Of a stretch of 64,000 nucleotides of DNA, positions 34,432-43,617 are shown piece by piece. The DNA lies in NCBI GenBank assembly GCA_963845675.1, contig CAWJSX010000003.1, positions 248,001 to 312,000 on the forward strand, written 5' to 3'. The notes beneath the pieces were generated by a model. It searched no databases. It was not told the origin of the DNA and was given only the letters and a program-made list of their open reading frames with translations. Each line of letters begins with the position of its first letter. Within the stretch, counting starts at the first letter, position 1. This stretch comes from CAWJMD01 sp963845675. Its GTDB lineage: Bacteria; Actinomycetota; Actinomycetes; Actinomycetales; CAWJMD01. The position numbers and the translations under genes were made by a program.

Positions 34432-34906
34432 GTGGAGAACGTGTTCGACACGGTCGCGGCCTTCGCTGCACCCCCTCATCGTCCACGCAGTCGTCGTGGG
34501 CATCCCTGTGATGGCGCTGGTCACGATCGCCGTCGCGTCACGGGCCACATGGAGGCGCAAGGCGTCCTGGGTCGTGGTCGCCGCGAACGTCGGCCTGCTG
34601 GCGCTCACGTTCGTCACGACGCAGAGCGGCGAGGCGCTGCGAGACCGCCGTCAGGCTCTGGCGGGTGGCGAGATCGAGAGCATCGCCCGCCACGCCGACC
34701 GGGGAGAGCTGATGCCCTGGTTCGTCGTCGCGCTGGTGGCCGTGTCGGTGCTGGTCGCCGTGACGCGCCACCGCACGGCGATGCGCCTCCCCGTGCTGGT
34801 GCTCGCCGTCCTCGTCGGGGTCGCCGCCATCGGGTGGACGGTGCTCACCGGGCACAGCGGGTCCGAGTCCGTCTGGGCCGACCTGGTCGGGGCGACCGGC
34901 GGGTGA
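34432..34906 (+). pseudogene. DUF2231 membrane protein, one frameshift near the start
   Basis: The sequence reads VENVFDTVA and then, after one extra G at ~34,459, PSLHPLIVHAVVVGIPVMAL and on. LHPLIVH is the hallmark of DUF2231, a four-helix membrane family. Helices are at about 12-32, 42-60, 88-106 and 112-130. Restored length is ~157 residues. Function unknown; some relatives sit with cytochrome or haem proteins. Confidence 0.78.
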
Positions 34907-34928
34907 CACCCCCGTCGAAGGGTGACGC

Positions 34929-35336
34929 TCAGAGAGCCCTGACGCTGTTGTTGCGCTTGTCGTGGGTGAGCTCGGCGCGGCCCAGCGACTCCAGGAGCGG
35001 CGGCAGGTACATGCCGAAGCGACCGCGGTAGCCGTTGCGCAGCCCGTACCAGCCGCCTACCGGGTTGGACTCCGACCGTCCCCACGCCTCGACGGAGCCC
35101 TCGGGTGCGTCCTTCTTCTCGTCCGCGGCGCCGAGCGGCACCCAGTCGCCCTGCTCGGCCAGCCACGCGTGCAGGTCGTCCACTGCGGAGAGGTGGTAGC
35201 GGAGCGTGGTGCTGCCGACCTGGCAGACCAGCGCCGGAGGGTCGCCCTCGGGGTCGGCGTACATCGTGTACGGGGAGGACCCCGGCGCCGTCGTCAGCTG
35301 CCAGGGGTCGTCGCGGGTACCGCTTCCGGTGGCCAT
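34929..35336 (-). CDS. Conserved hypothetical protein (possibly DUF6855)
   Basis: 135 residues, soluble, acidic. Strongly patterned conserved blocks: DDPWQLTTAPGSSPYTMYAD, ALVCQVGSTTLRYHLSAVDD, LHAWLAEQGDWVPLGAADEK and GGWYGLRNGYRGRFGMYLPP. I recall this as a widespread actinobacterial family without known function; the DUF number is from memory. Intact, with ATG start. Confidence 0.72.
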   Translation of the reverse strand: MATGSGTRDDPWQLTTAPGSSPYTMYADPEGDPPALVCQVGSTTLRYHLSAVDDLHAWLAEQGDWVPLGAADEKKDAPEGSVEAWGRSESNPVGGWYGLRNGYRGRFGMYLPPLLESLGRAELTHDKRNNSVRAL

Positions 35337-35367
35337 GCCTCCATCGTGCCTCCCGCGACGCCTTTCG

Positions 35368-35727
35368 TCACGGGTTGCCGGCAGGCCACGCCGGCGCCGC
35401 CGGGTCGAAGGGCGTGCTGGCCGTCACCGCACCGACCGGGACCGGCCCGTACACGTGGGGGAACGGCTCCTCGGCCCCCGGCACCGGCTCCCACCGGACG
35501 GGGGACCCGGCCGACTGGAGCGCCTCGACGTCGAGTGCGAGCAGCACGAGCGGGTCGCTCACGTCGGCGTAGAAGGCCGACACGACGCCGGGCAGCTGCG
35601 CGGCGGTGCTGGCGTGGACGAAACCCTGCTCGGCCAGCGTCACCCCCAGCGTCGACCACGTGTAGGCCCCGTCGCGACGTGCCTGCTCCCAGTGCTCGGC
35701 GAGGGCGAGGTGCCAGATCGTCACCAC
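35368..35727 (-). CDS. DUF952-family protein
   Basis: 119 residues. DUF952 features: TIWHLALAEHWEQARRDGAY, GFVHASTAAQLPGVVSAFYA, then LVLLALDVEALQS and PHVYGPVPVGAV. Relatives are often annotated glutathione S-transferase-related, but no activity is established. Two adjacent GTG starts (35727, 35724). The start overlaps the end of the upstream gene, suggesting a two-gene operon. Confidence 0.8.
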   Translation of the reverse strand: MVTIWHLALAEHWEQARRDGAYTWSTLGVTLAEQGFVHASTAAQLPGVVSAFYADVSDPLVLLALDVEALQSAGSPVRWEPVPGAEEPFPHVYGPVPVGAVTASTPFDPAAPAWPAGNP

Positions 35728-36059
35728 TCGACCTGTTGGGCCAGGAGGGCCATCTCGGCGTCGAAGCGCTCGTGGGACGACAGGGGGCCACGGCTGCGCG
35801 GTAGCGGTACTCCCGCCACGCGGCAGCACTCCAGCAGGACGTCGTCGTAGGCGCCGGTCGATGCCTGCACCCGTTGGAACTTGCCCGGCTGGATCGTCGC
35901 GTGCGCCTTCTGCACCTCCAGGGCGAGTCGGCGCAGCTCAAGGGTTCGCAGCAGCAGCTCCACGTCCTCGGGGGGCTCGGACGGGCTGCCCGTGAGCGCG
36001 CGCCAGCGCTCGACCAACCACTCCCACGAGCCGGACATGCGCGCCTCCAGTCCTCCCAT
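35721..36059 (-). CDS. Hypothetical protein upstream of the DUF952 gene
   Basis: 112 residues, or 105 from the internal Met (SGSWEWLVERWRALTG). Predominantly helical, with VELLLRTLELRRLALEVQKA, then a Cys pair in VLLECCRVAGVPLP. No family recognised. The stop overlaps the DUF952 start, so the two are probably coupled. Confidence 0.65.
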   Translation of the reverse strand: MGGLEARMSGSWEWLVERWRALTGSPSEPPEDVELLLRTLELRRLALEVQKAHATIQPGKFQRVQASTGAYDDVLLECCRVAGVPLPRSRGPLSSHERFDAEMALLAQQVEW

Positions 36060-36159
36060 TGTGCAACGGGATCGGCGGAACGGCAGGGGCCACTAGGGTC
36101 GGTCGGTGACACCAGGGGTGACCACGGGCGGGCCGAGGAGCCCGGAGAGGGGTACGAAC

Positions 36160-36933
36160 GTGGCAACGCACACGATCCGGTCCGGCAGCGTGCTGCCGGC
36201 CCGTCGTGAGGACGTCGAGCTGCACACGGCCGACGGTCTGACGCTGGTGGGCGAGCTCGCCCTGCCGCTCGACCGGGACCCGGTCGCGACGCTCGTGACC
36301 CTGCATCCGCTGCCGACCCATGGCGGGTTCATGGACAGCCACGTCTTCCGGAAGGCCGCGTGGCGGTTGCCCGCGCTCGCTGGCCTCGCCGTGCTGCGGT
36401 TCAACCTGCGGGGTGTCTCGAGCCCCCGCGGCACCAGCGACGGCACGTTCGACGCCGGCGACGCGGAGCGCTTCGACGTCGCCGCCGCGATCGAGTTCGC
36501 CGAGTTCCACGACCTGCCCCGTCGCTGGCTCCTGGGATGGTCGTTCGGCACCGACCTGGCTCTGATGCACGGCTGCGACCCCGGGATCGAGGGCGCGATC
36601 CTGCTGTCGCCACCGCTGCGGTCGGCGGACGCCGACCACCTGGCGGTGTGGGCCGGGTCCGACAAGCACGTGCTGGCTCTGGTGCCGGAGCTGGACGACT
36701 ACCTCCGGCCGGAGGAGGCGACCGAGCGCTTCAGCGCCATCCCGCACGCGCGCGTCGTGGGGGTCGAGGGCGCCAAGCACCTGTGGGTCGGCGAGTCCGC
36801 CGTGCGTCGGGTGCACGACGAGGTGGTGGCGCAGGTCGCCCCAGAGGTGGAGACCCCCCTGCCCACCACGTGGGACGGGCCCTTCGAGGTCGCCGACGAC
36901 CTCCACCGGCCGACGGCACCGGCCACCGGGTGA
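36160..36933 (+). CDS. Alpha/beta-hydrolase fold protein
   Basis: 257-residue serine hydrolase-like protein. The nucleophile elbow is LLGWSFGTDLAL (GxSxG); an oxyanion segment HPLPTHGGFMDSHVF and FNLRGVSSPRG (HG/RG turn) precede it, and GAKHLWVGE carries the likely catalytic His. Substrate unknown. GTG 36160 with GAGAGG upstream is preferred to a longer in-frame start. It converges on the permease gene with a four-base gap. Confidence 0.8.
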   Translation: MATHTIRSGSVLPARREDVELHTADGLTLVGELALPLDRDPVATLVTLHPLPTHGGFMDSHVFRKAAWRLPALAGLAVLRFNLRGVSSPRGTSDGTFDAGDAERFDVAAAIEFAEFHDLPRRWLLGWSFGTDLALMHGCDPGIEGAILLSPPLRSADADHLAVWAGSDKHVLALVPELDDYLRPEEATERFSAIPHARVVGVEGAKHLWVGESAVRRVHDEVVAQVAPEVETPLPTTWDGPFEVADDLHRPTAPATG

Positions 36934-36937
36934 CGCG

Positions 36938-38407
36938 CTAGAGGCGGTCCTGCCGTGGCATCACGACCTCCTGGACCACGAGCAGGATGCCGGCCGCGAT
37001 GGGGATGCCGATCAGGGCCCCGATCGCCCCCATCAGGGTGGCTCCGATGAGCGCGGCGACGAGCGCGACCGCTCCGGGGACCGACACGGTCCGAGCCATG
37101 ATCTTCGGTGCGATCAGGTAGTTCTCGACCTGCTGGTAGACGATGTAGTAGATGACCACGATCACGGCGGTCTGCAGGTCGACGAACAGGGCGACGACCA
37201 CCACGAGCACCGCGCCGAGCGTCGCGCCGACCAGGGGCAGCAGTCCGATCAGACCCACGGCGATGGCGAGCACGGCCGGATAGGGGATGCCGAGGATCAG
37301 CATCATCACGTAGGAGCAGACGCCGTTGAGGGTGGCGACGGCCAGCTGCCCGATCACGTACCCGCCGATGCGCTTGCTGATCTCGTCACCCAGCAGCTCG
37401 ACCCTGGTGCGCCGCGAGGCGGGCACGAGCGCGTAGCCGGCCTCCCTGAGGTTGCGCATCGCGGCGAGGAAGTACAGCGTGAGGATGAGCACGGTCAGCG
37501 CGCTGAACACGCCTCCGAGCACGGCCTGACCGGCCCCCAGCACGCCACCGAAGACCGCCGCCATCACCGCGCCGTCGCCCAGCCGCTTCTCGAGCTCGCC
37601 CGTGGCACGCCCGACGAGGTCGTACTGCTGGTCGAGCTGGACGAACCAGTCCGCCTGCTGCAGCTGCGCGAGGTACTCGGGCATCTGGCCGACCAGCTCG
37701 GTGCCCTGGTCGACGAGGATCGGGACCACGGAGGCGCCGAAACCGGCGAAGACCGCGACCACGCCACCGAAGACCCCGGTGATCGCCCAGCCGCGGGGGA
37801 CGCGGTGGCGGGTCAGCCAGTCGACGACCGGCTCGAGGCCCAGCGCGAGGAAGAGGGAGACCACGAGCAGCGTGATCACCTGCGCGAGCTGGCCGAGCAC
37901 CTGGACGAGGGCGTAGGCCATGAACACGCCGAGGGCGCCGATGAACCCGATGTAGAAGGGGTGCGTGCGGCTGAACTGCTGGCCGGGCTTCCCGAAGCGG
38001 GAGGCTGCCCCGTCGCTGTCGCTGTCGCTGTCGCTGGTGCGGAGGCGGGGCGACTCTCCGAGGAACTGGTCGGCGACGGGGTGTGGGCCGACACCCTCGA
38101 CCGACGGTTCGCCGGCAAGCCGCTTCGTGCCGGCGGCGGGCGTGTCCGCGTCCGGCGGCTGCAGCCGGAGGCTGAGCATCTGGTCGAGGGTGGGGAACGA
38201 GCCGCTGTGGCGCTGGGCCCGACCAACGGCTCGTCGCTCGGCCAGCGCAGCCCGCACCTGACGGCGGCTGTCTGCGGAGGTCATCGCGCCCCGCAGCCGT
38301 GTGCCCCAGCTGCGCCCGTGCCCCTGCTCGGGCTCGTGCGCTCGTGCGTCCCCCGTCACCTCGGTGGCGTCGTCCGTCCTGCCACCGGGCGCTGTGTTCT
38401 CGGCCAC
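36938..38407 (-). CDS. AI-2E family transporter (UPF0118) with long N-terminal tail
   Basis: 489 residues. The N-terminal ~150 are hydrophilic, including a DSDSDSD tract. The transporter domain follows with about eight transmembrane segments (FYIGFIGALGVFMAYALVQV; ITLLVVSLFLALGLEPVVDW; later GYVIGQLAVATLNGVCSYVM; QQVENYLIAPKIMARTVSVP, a family signature). The family includes TqsA-like proteins and Na+/H+ antiporter-like members; substrate here unknown. GTG 38407 with GAGAGGA upstream is chosen. Confidence 0.82.
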   Translation of the reverse strand: MAENTAPGGRTDDATEVTGDARAHEPEQGHGRSWGTRLRGAMTSADSRRQVRAALAERRAVGRAQRHSGSFPTLDQMLSLRLQPPDADTPAAGTKRLAGEPSVEGVGPHPVADQFLGESPRLRTSDSDSDSDGAASRFGKPGQQFSRTHPFYIGFIGALGVFMAYALVQVLGQLAQVITLLVVSLFLALGLEPVVDWLTRHRVPRGWAITGVFGGVVAVFAGFGASVVPILVDQGTELVGQMPEYLAQLQQADWFVQLDQQYDLVGRATGELEKRLGDGAVMAAVFGGVLGAGQAVLGGVFSALTVLILTLYFLAAMRNLREAGYALVPASRRTRVELLGDEISKRIGGYVIGQLAVATLNGVCSYVMMLILGIPYPAVLAIAVGLIGLLPLVGATLGAVLVVVVALFVDLQTAVIVVIYYIVYQQVENYLIAPKIMARTVSVPGAVALVAALIGATLMGAIGALIGIPIAAGILLVVQEVVMPRQDRL

Positions 38408-38504
38408 TGCTGTCCTCTCGCCGCCCTGAGGCGAGCCTAGTGTTCGCGCAGGTGGCGGGCACCGCGGCGCGCTGCCGATCCGGGTCGCCGGGACCGCTCC
38501 GGTC

Positions 38505-39836
38505 TCAGACGTCCCGGAAGCGGTTGATCTGCGTCGCGAACCGTTCGCGCCGCTCCGGGTCGGTGACGCCGAGACCCTCCTGCGGGGCGAGTGCCAGGAC
38601 CCCGACCTTTCCCTGGTGCAGGTTCTGGTGCACGTCGTGGGCGGCCTGGCCCACGTCGGCGAGGGCGTAGCTGCGCGACAGGGTCGGGTGCACGATGCCC
38701 CGGGCGATGAGGTCGTTGGCCTCCCAGGCCTCCCGGTAGTTGGCGAAGTGCGAGCCGACGACCCGCTTGAGGTGCATCCAGAGGTACCGGTTGTCGTACT
38801 CGTGCATGTAGCCGGACGTGGACGCGCAGGTGACCACGGTGCCGCCACGACGGGCGGCGAACACGCTGGCCCCGAACGTCTCCCGACCGGGGTGCTCGAA
38901 GACGATGTCGACGTCCCGGCCGCCGGTCAGCTCCCGGATGCGTGCCCCGAAGCGCCGCCACTCCTTCGGGTCCTGGGTGGTCTCGTCCTTCCAGAAGCGG
39001 TAGCCCTCGGCCTTGCGGTCGATGATCAGCTCGGCGCCCATGGCCCGGCAGATGTCCGCCTTCTCCTCGCTGGAGACCACACACACCGGGGTCGCGCCGG
39101 CGGCCAGGGCCATCTGCGTCGCGTAGGAGCCCAGACCGCCTGAGGCGCCCCAGATCAGCACCCGGTCACCGAGCTTCACCCCGGCGCCGTTCTTCGAGAT
39201 CAGCTGCCGGTAGGCGGTGGAGTTCACGAGCCCCGGGACGGCGGCCTCCTCCCACGTGAGGTGCGCCGGCTTGGGCATCAGCTGGTTCGCCTTGACCAGC
39301 GCGAGGTGGGCGAGCCCGCCGAAGTTGGTCTCGAAGCCCCAGATGCGCTGCTCCGGGTCGAGCATCGTGTCGTCGTGGCCGTCGGGGTGCTCCAGCTCGA
39401 CGGAGAGGCAGTGGGCGACGACCTCTGCTCCCGGCTTCCACGCGTGCACGCCCGGACCCGTGCGCAGCACCACGCCCGCCAGGTCGGAGCCGACCACGTG
39501 GTACGGCTGGTCGTGCTGGGCCGCGAGCGGGGACGACCGGCCGTAGCGCTCGAGGAAACCGAACGTCGAGACGGGCTCGAAGATGGACGTCCACACGGTG
39601 TTGTAGTTGATGGCCGAGGCCATCACCGCGACCAGCGCCTCGCCCGGACCGAGCTCGGGGGTGGCGACGTCCTCGACGTGCAGGGACTTTCGCGGGTCCT
39701 TGTCGCGGCTGTCCACGCCGTCGAACATGTCGGTCTCGTCCTTGTGGACGGTGACCGCGCGGTAGTGGTCGGGGATCTCCAGGGAGCCCACGGCGTCGAG
39801 GTCTCCGGCGAGGATGGCGTCTCGGATCTGGTCCAC
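38505..39836 (-). CDS. ccr: Crotonyl-CoA carboxylase/reductase
   Basis: 443-residue MDR-family enzyme that reductively carboxylates crotonyl-CoA to ethylmalonyl-CoA with NADPH. Its length and inserted region (MFDGVDSRDKDPRKSLHVED; FEPVSTFGFLERYGR) match Ccr better than plain quinone reductases. The cofactor site is LIWGASGGLGSYATQMALAA, and DIVFEHPGRETFGASVF holds active-site residues. With the neighbouring epimerase, thiolase and meaB it suggests an ethylmalonyl-CoA pathway or extender-unit supply. Intact. Confidence 0.92.
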   Translation of the reverse strand: MDQIRDAILAGDLDAVGSLEIPDHYRAVTVHKDETDMFDGVDSRDKDPRKSLHVEDVATPELGPGEALVAVMASAINYNTVWTSIFEPVSTFGFLERYGRSSPLAAQHDQPYHVVGSDLAGVVLRTGPGVHAWKPGAEVVAHCLSVELEHPDGHDDTMLDPEQRIWGFETNFGGLAHLALVKANQLMPKPAHLTWEEAAVPGLVNSTAYRQLISKNGAGVKLGDRVLIWGASGGLGSYATQMALAAGATPVCVVSSEEKADICRAMGAELIIDRKAEGYRFWKDETTQDPKEWRRFGARIRELTGGRDVDIVFEHPGRETFGASVFAARRGGTVVTCASTSGYMHEYDNRYLWMHLKRVVGSHFANYREAWEANDLIARGIVHPTLSRSYALADVGQAAHDVHQNLHQGKVGVLALAPQEGLGVTDPERRERFATQINRFRDV

Positions 39837-39857
39837 GTCCCGGAGGCTACTGAGGAG

Positions 39858-40307
39858 TCACCCTGTGCGGGACGGTGTGTGACCGACGCCACCGGCCGGC
39901 TCCACGAGCTCGACCAGGACCCCGCCGGCGTCCTTCGGGTGGACGAAGTTGACCCGGCTGTCCGAGGTCCCGCGGCGCGGCTGGTCGTAGAGGAGCCGCA
40001 GACCGCGCTCGCGCAGGGTCGCGCTGACGGCCTCGATGTCGCTCACGCGGTACGCCACCTGCTGGACGCCGGGTCCGCTGCGGTCGAGGAACCGCGCGAT
40101 CGGGGACTCCGGTGACAGGGGCGCCAGCAGCTGCACGCACGAGCCGCTGTCGCCCACGCCCATCATCGCCTCGCGCACGCCCTGCTCGGGGTTCGTCTCC
40201 GTGTGCAGCAGCTCCATGCCGAGGGTGTCGCGGTAGAACGCGACGGCGTGGTCGAGGTCCGTGACGGCGACGCCGACGTGGTCGATGTGCGTGAAGAGCG
40301 GCTCCAT
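39858..40307 (-). CDS. mce: Methylmalonyl-CoA epimerase
   Basis: 149-residue glyoxalase/VOC-fold metalloenzyme interconverting (S)- and (R)-methylmalonyl-CoA, possibly ethylmalonyl-CoA too. It has the two-module pattern with metal ligands in FTHIDHVGVAVTDLDHAVAF, QLLAPLSPESPIARFL and VELVEPAGG. The ATG at 40307 marks the start of similarity. It lies 21 bases upstream of ccr on the same strand and is likely co-transcribed. A TAGTGT -10-like box at 40404-40409 lies in the divergent gap to the thiolase. Confidence 0.9.
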   Translation of the reverse strand: MEPLFTHIDHVGVAVTDLDHAVAFYRDTLGMELLHTETNPEQGVREAMMGVGDSGSCVQLLAPLSPESPIARFLDRSGPGVQQVAYRVSDIEAVSATLRERGLRLLYDQPRRGTSDSRVNFVHPKDAGGVLVELVEPAGGVGHTPSRTG

Positions 40308-40488
40308 GGCTGCCAGGTTAGGCCGGACGGCCGCCGTCGCGGACGCGGTGTGGAGCACGTCACGCGGGCCTGCCACGGCGGCGCGGGGAGGCGCCCTGGT
40401 GGGTAGTGTGGAATGGCGGCAGGACGCCCACGCCCGAGTGCGTGCGCACTGCCCGTCGGTAGCCCAGAGCCCGCGAGAGGAACCACCT

Positions 40489-41691
40489 GTGACCAGCACC
40501 CGCACGTCCGTCATCGTCGCCGGCGCCCGCACCCCGATGGGGCGGCTGCTCGGCTCCCTCAAGGGCTTCTCCGGTGCCGACCTCGGCGGCTTCGCCATCG
40601 CCGGCGCGCTCGACAAGGCGGGGGTCGCGCCCGAGCAGGTCGAGTACGTCGTGATGGGACAGGTCCTCCAGGCAGGAGCCGGTCAGATCCCCGCTCGCCA
40701 GGCGGCGATCAAGGCCGGCATCCCGATGGACGTCCCCGCCCTGACGATCAACAAGGTCTGCCTCTCCGGCCTCAACGCCATCGCGATGGCCGACCAGCTG
40801 ATCCGCGCGGGCGAGGTCGAGGTCGTCGTCGCGGGGGGGCAGGAGTCGATGACCAACGCCCCGCACCTGCTCGAGAAGAGCCGAGAGGGCTACAAGTACG
40901 GGGACGTGGCGATGCGCGACCACATGGCGCTCGACGGGCTCTGGGACGCCATGACCGACCAGGCGATGGGTCTGCTCACCGAGAAGGCCAACACCGGCGA
41001 CCAGGAGTTCACGCGCGAGGAGCAGGACGCGTTCTCGGCCCGCAGCCACCAGCTCGCCGCCAAGGCGTGGAAGGACGGGGTCTTCGACGACGAGGTCGTC
41101 GCCGTGGAGATCCCGCAGCGCAAGGGCGACCCGGTGGTCTTCAAGGACGACGAGGGCGTGCGAGCCGACACCACGACCGACTCGCTCGCGCGCCTGCGTC
41201 CCGCGTTCTCCCAGGACGGCACGATCACCGCCGGCTCCGCGTCGCAGATCAGCGACGGTGCGGCCGCGGTGGTCGTGATGAGCAAGGAGAAGGCGACCGA
41301 GCTCGGTCTGACGTGGATCGCCGAGATCGGCGCGCACGGCATGGTCGCCGGTCCCGACTCGACCCTGCAGAGCCAGCCCGCCCGCGCGATCCTCAAGGCC
41401 TGCGAGAAGGAGGGCATCACGCCCGCCGACCTCGACCTGCTGGAGATCAACGAGGCGTTCGCCGCGGTCGGGTTGGCGTCGACCAAGGAGCTCGGGGTCG
41501 ACCCGGACACCGTGAACGTCAACGGCGGGGCGATAGCGGTCGGCCACCCCATCGGCATGTCGGGGGCCCGGCTCGTGCTGCACCTCGCGCTAGAGCTCGG
41601 TCGGCGCGGCGGCGGGATCGGCGCGGCGGCCCTCTGCGGCGGCGGCGGCCAGGGCGACGCCCTGATCGTGCGCGTCCCGGCCCGCGGCTGA
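40489..41691 (+). CDS. Acetyl-CoA C-acetyltransferase (thiolase)
   Basis: 400-residue degradative/biosynthetic thiolase. The catalytic residues are Cys91 (NKVCLSGLNA), His353 (VGHPIGMSGARL) and Cys383 (LCGGGGQGDA), with NEAF in LLEINEAFAAVG. It catalyses acetyl-CoA + acetyl-CoA to acetoacetyl-CoA, the first step of the ethylmalonyl-CoA route. GTG 40489 follows GAGAGG. Divergent from the epimerase and followed by meaB. Confidence 0.92.
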   Translation: MTSTRTSVIVAGARTPMGRLLGSLKGFSGADLGGFAIAGALDKAGVAPEQVEYVVMGQVLQAGAGQIPARQAAIKAGIPMDVPALTINKVCLSGLNAIAMADQLIRAGEVEVVVAGGQESMTNAPHLLEKSREGYKYGDVAMRDHMALDGLWDAMTDQAMGLLTEKANTGDQEFTREEQDAFSARSHQLAAKAWKDGVFDDEVVAVEIPQRKGDPVVFKDDEGVRADTTTDSLARLRPAFSQDGTITAGSASQISDGAAAVVVMSKEKATELGLTWIAEIGAHGMVAGPDSTLQSQPARAILKACEKEGITPADLDLLEINEAFAAVGLASTKELGVDPDTVNVNGGAIAVGHPIGMSGARLVLHLALELGRRGGGIGAAALCGGGGQGDALIVRVPARG

Positions 41692-41728
41692 CGCGCGACC
41701 GACCCGAGACCCGGCGACCCGGCACCCC

Positions 41729-42703
41729 ATGGCGCGCACCCTCGACGTCCCCGACCTGCTGGTCCGGGCCCGTGAGGGTTCCCCGCGCGCCGTCGCGCGC
41801 CTGATCTCGCTGGTCGAGGACGCCTCCCCGCAGCTGCGCGAGGTGATGGCCGCGCTCGTGCCGCACACCGGCCGGGCCTGGGTCGTCGGCCTGACGGGCT
41901 CTCCGGGGGTCGGCAAGTCGACGACCACCTCGGTGCTGGTCAGCGCCCTGAGGGCGCGTGACCTCCGCGTGGGGGTGCTGGCGGTGGACCCCTCGTCCCC
42001 GTTCTCCGGCGGCGCGCTGCTCGGAGACCGCATCCGCATGTCCGACCACGCGACCGACCCCGACGTCTACATCCGGTCGATGGCCAGCCGGGGACACCTC
42101 GGCGGCCTGTCGATGGCGACGCCTCAGGCGGTGCGGGTCCTCGACGCCGCCGGGTGCGACGTGGTCCTGGTCGAGACCGTCGGTGTCGGGCAGAGCGAGG
42201 TCGAGGTCGCGGCGGCGGCCGACACCACCGTCGTGCTGCTGGCGCCCGGCATGGGCGACGGGATCCAGGCCGCGAAGGCCGGGATCCTCGAGATCGGCGA
42301 CGTGTTCGCGGTGAACAAGGCCGACCGTGACGGCGCGGAGGCGACGATCCGCGACCTCCGGGGGATGATCTCGCTCGGCGAGCGGCGTGAGGCCGGTGAC
42401 TGGCGCCCGCCGGTCGTCCGGCTGGTGGCGACTCGGGGCGAGGGGGTGGACGAGCTGGTCGAGGCGCTGGACAAGCACCGCGCGTGGGCCGACGAGACCG
42501 GTGAGCTGCGGAGACGCCGACGCGACCGGGTGGCCGGCGAGATCGAGGCGATCACCCTGGCCGTGCTGCGGGGCCGCATCGGCGACCTGCACGACTCGGC
42601 GGCCGAGGAGGGGCTCGCGGAGCTCGCCGAACGGGTGCTGGCCGGTGAGACCGACCCGTACACGGCCTCCGACACGGTGCTGGAGCGCCTCACCGCACAC
42701 TGA
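41729..42703 (+). CDS. meaB: Methylmalonyl-CoA mutase-associated GTPase MeaB
   Basis: 324-residue G3E GTPase that protects and reloads methylmalonyl-CoA mutase with adenosylcobalamin. Walker A is GLTGSPGVGKSTTT, then VLAVDPSSPFSGGALLGDRI (switch region), VLVETVGVGQSEVEVA and NKAD in FAVNKADRDGAE. The mutase genes themselves are not in the window. It lies 37 bases after the thiolase. Confidence 0.94.
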   Translation: MARTLDVPDLLVRAREGSPRAVARLISLVEDASPQLREVMAALVPHTGRAWVVGLTGSPGVGKSTTTSVLVSALRARDLRVGVLAVDPSSPFSGGALLGDRIRMSDHATDPDVYIRSMASRGHLGGLSMATPQAVRVLDAAGCDVVLVETVGVGQSEVEVAAAADTTVVLLAPGMGDGIQAAKAGILEIGDVFAVNKADRDGAEATIRDLRGMISLGERREAGDWRPPVVRLVATRGEGVDELVEALDKHRAWADETGELRRRRRDRVAGEIEAITLAVLRGRIGDLHDSAAEEGLAELAERVLAGETDPYTASDTVLERLTAH

Positions 42704-42748
42704 CCGGCACCCTCTCGCCGGTCGCCTCGCGTCTGACAGGGTGAGCCC

Positions 42749-43084
42749 ATGCTGATCGCCTTCTCCGTCGCCCCGTCCGGCTCCGGTGAGTCCGTGTCGG
42801 CCGCAGTGGCCGACGCTGTCCGGATCGTCCGCGACTCGGGCCTGCCGAACCAGACCGACTCCATGTTCACGACGATCGAGGGCGAGTGGGACGAGTGCCT
42901 CGACGTGGTGAAGCGCGCGTGCGAGGCGGTCGGTCGCCACGGCGACCGCGTCTCGCTGGTGCTGAAGGCCGACATCAGGCCGGGTCGGACGGGCGAGATG
43001 CAGGCGAAGCTCGACCGGCTGGAGGCCGCGATCGAGTCGACGGCCGGGGCGTCGGACGTCCCGATGCGCCCTGACGGTCCCTGA
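42749..43084 (+). CDS. MTH1187-family thiamine-binding protein
   Basis: 111 residues of the YqgV/MTH1187 ferredoxin-like fold: MLIAFSVAPSGSGESVSAAV, SGLPNQTDSMFTTIEGEWDE and RVSLVLKADIRPGR. Some members bind thiamine or related ligands as tetramers. The ligand here is untested. Intact. Confidence 0.85.
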   Translation: MLIAFSVAPSGSGESVSAAVADAVRIVRDSGLPNQTDSMFTTIEGEWDECLDVVKRACEAVGRHGDRVSLVLKADIRPGRTGEMQAKLDRLEAAIESTAGASDVPMRPDGP

Positions 43085-43107
43085 GCCCGAGCCGAGCGCG
43101 GTCGGGG

Positions 43108-43617
43108 ATGGGGACGGGGGTGGTGCTGCGCACCGCGGGCCCGCGCGACGCCGGTGCCGTTGCCCGCTGCCACGTGCAGTGCTGGCGTGAGGCGTACGCC
43201 CACCTGCTGAGCGGCGAGTTCCTCGACGCCCTCGATGTCGCCGATCGTGCCGGGATGTGGGAGAGGGCGATATCGCGCGGCGCCGCGGTGCACGTGGCGG
43301 ACCTCGGTGGCGACGTGGTCGGCCTGGCGGCCGCCGGCCCCCGTCGGGACGATGAGCCGGGCCTGCCCGACCTGGAGCTCCGACTGATCTACCTGCTCTC
43401 CGCGCACCACGGCACCGGGGTCGGGCAGCAGCTCCTCGACGCGGCCCTCGGTGCCGAGGACGGCTACCTCTGGGTCGCCGAGGACAACCCTCGGGCCCGA
43501 GCCTTCTACGCTCGCAACGGTTTCCGTCCCGACGGCGCCCACAGGGTGGAAACCGCCTTCGAGGACATGGCCGAGGTGCGTCTGGTCCGCCGGACGCCGA
43601 CCGTGGTCAGAGGCTGA
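43108..43617 (+). CDS. GNAT-family N-acetyltransferase
   Basis: 169 residues with the GNAT core: RTAGPRDAGAVARCHVQCWR, the acetyl-CoA loop in LLSAHHGTGVGQQLLDAAL and the C-terminal AEDNPRARAFYARNGFRPDG. Substrate unknown. It overlaps the 3' end of the convergent beta-propeller gene by 11 bases. Confidence 0.85.
   Translation: MGTGVVLRTAGPRDAGAVARCHVQCWREAYAHLLSGEFLDALDVADRAGMWERAISRGAAVHVADLGGDVVGLAAAGPRRDDEPGLPDLELRLIYLLSAHHGTGVGQQLLDAALGAEDGYLWVAEDNPRARAFYARNGFRPDGAHRVETAFEDMAEVRLVRRTPTVVRG

Noticed and set aside
36938..38407. Autoinducer-2 exporter as a quorum-sensing system
   Set aside because: The AI-2E family name is historical and covers varied transporters; no luxS or receptor gene is nearby.
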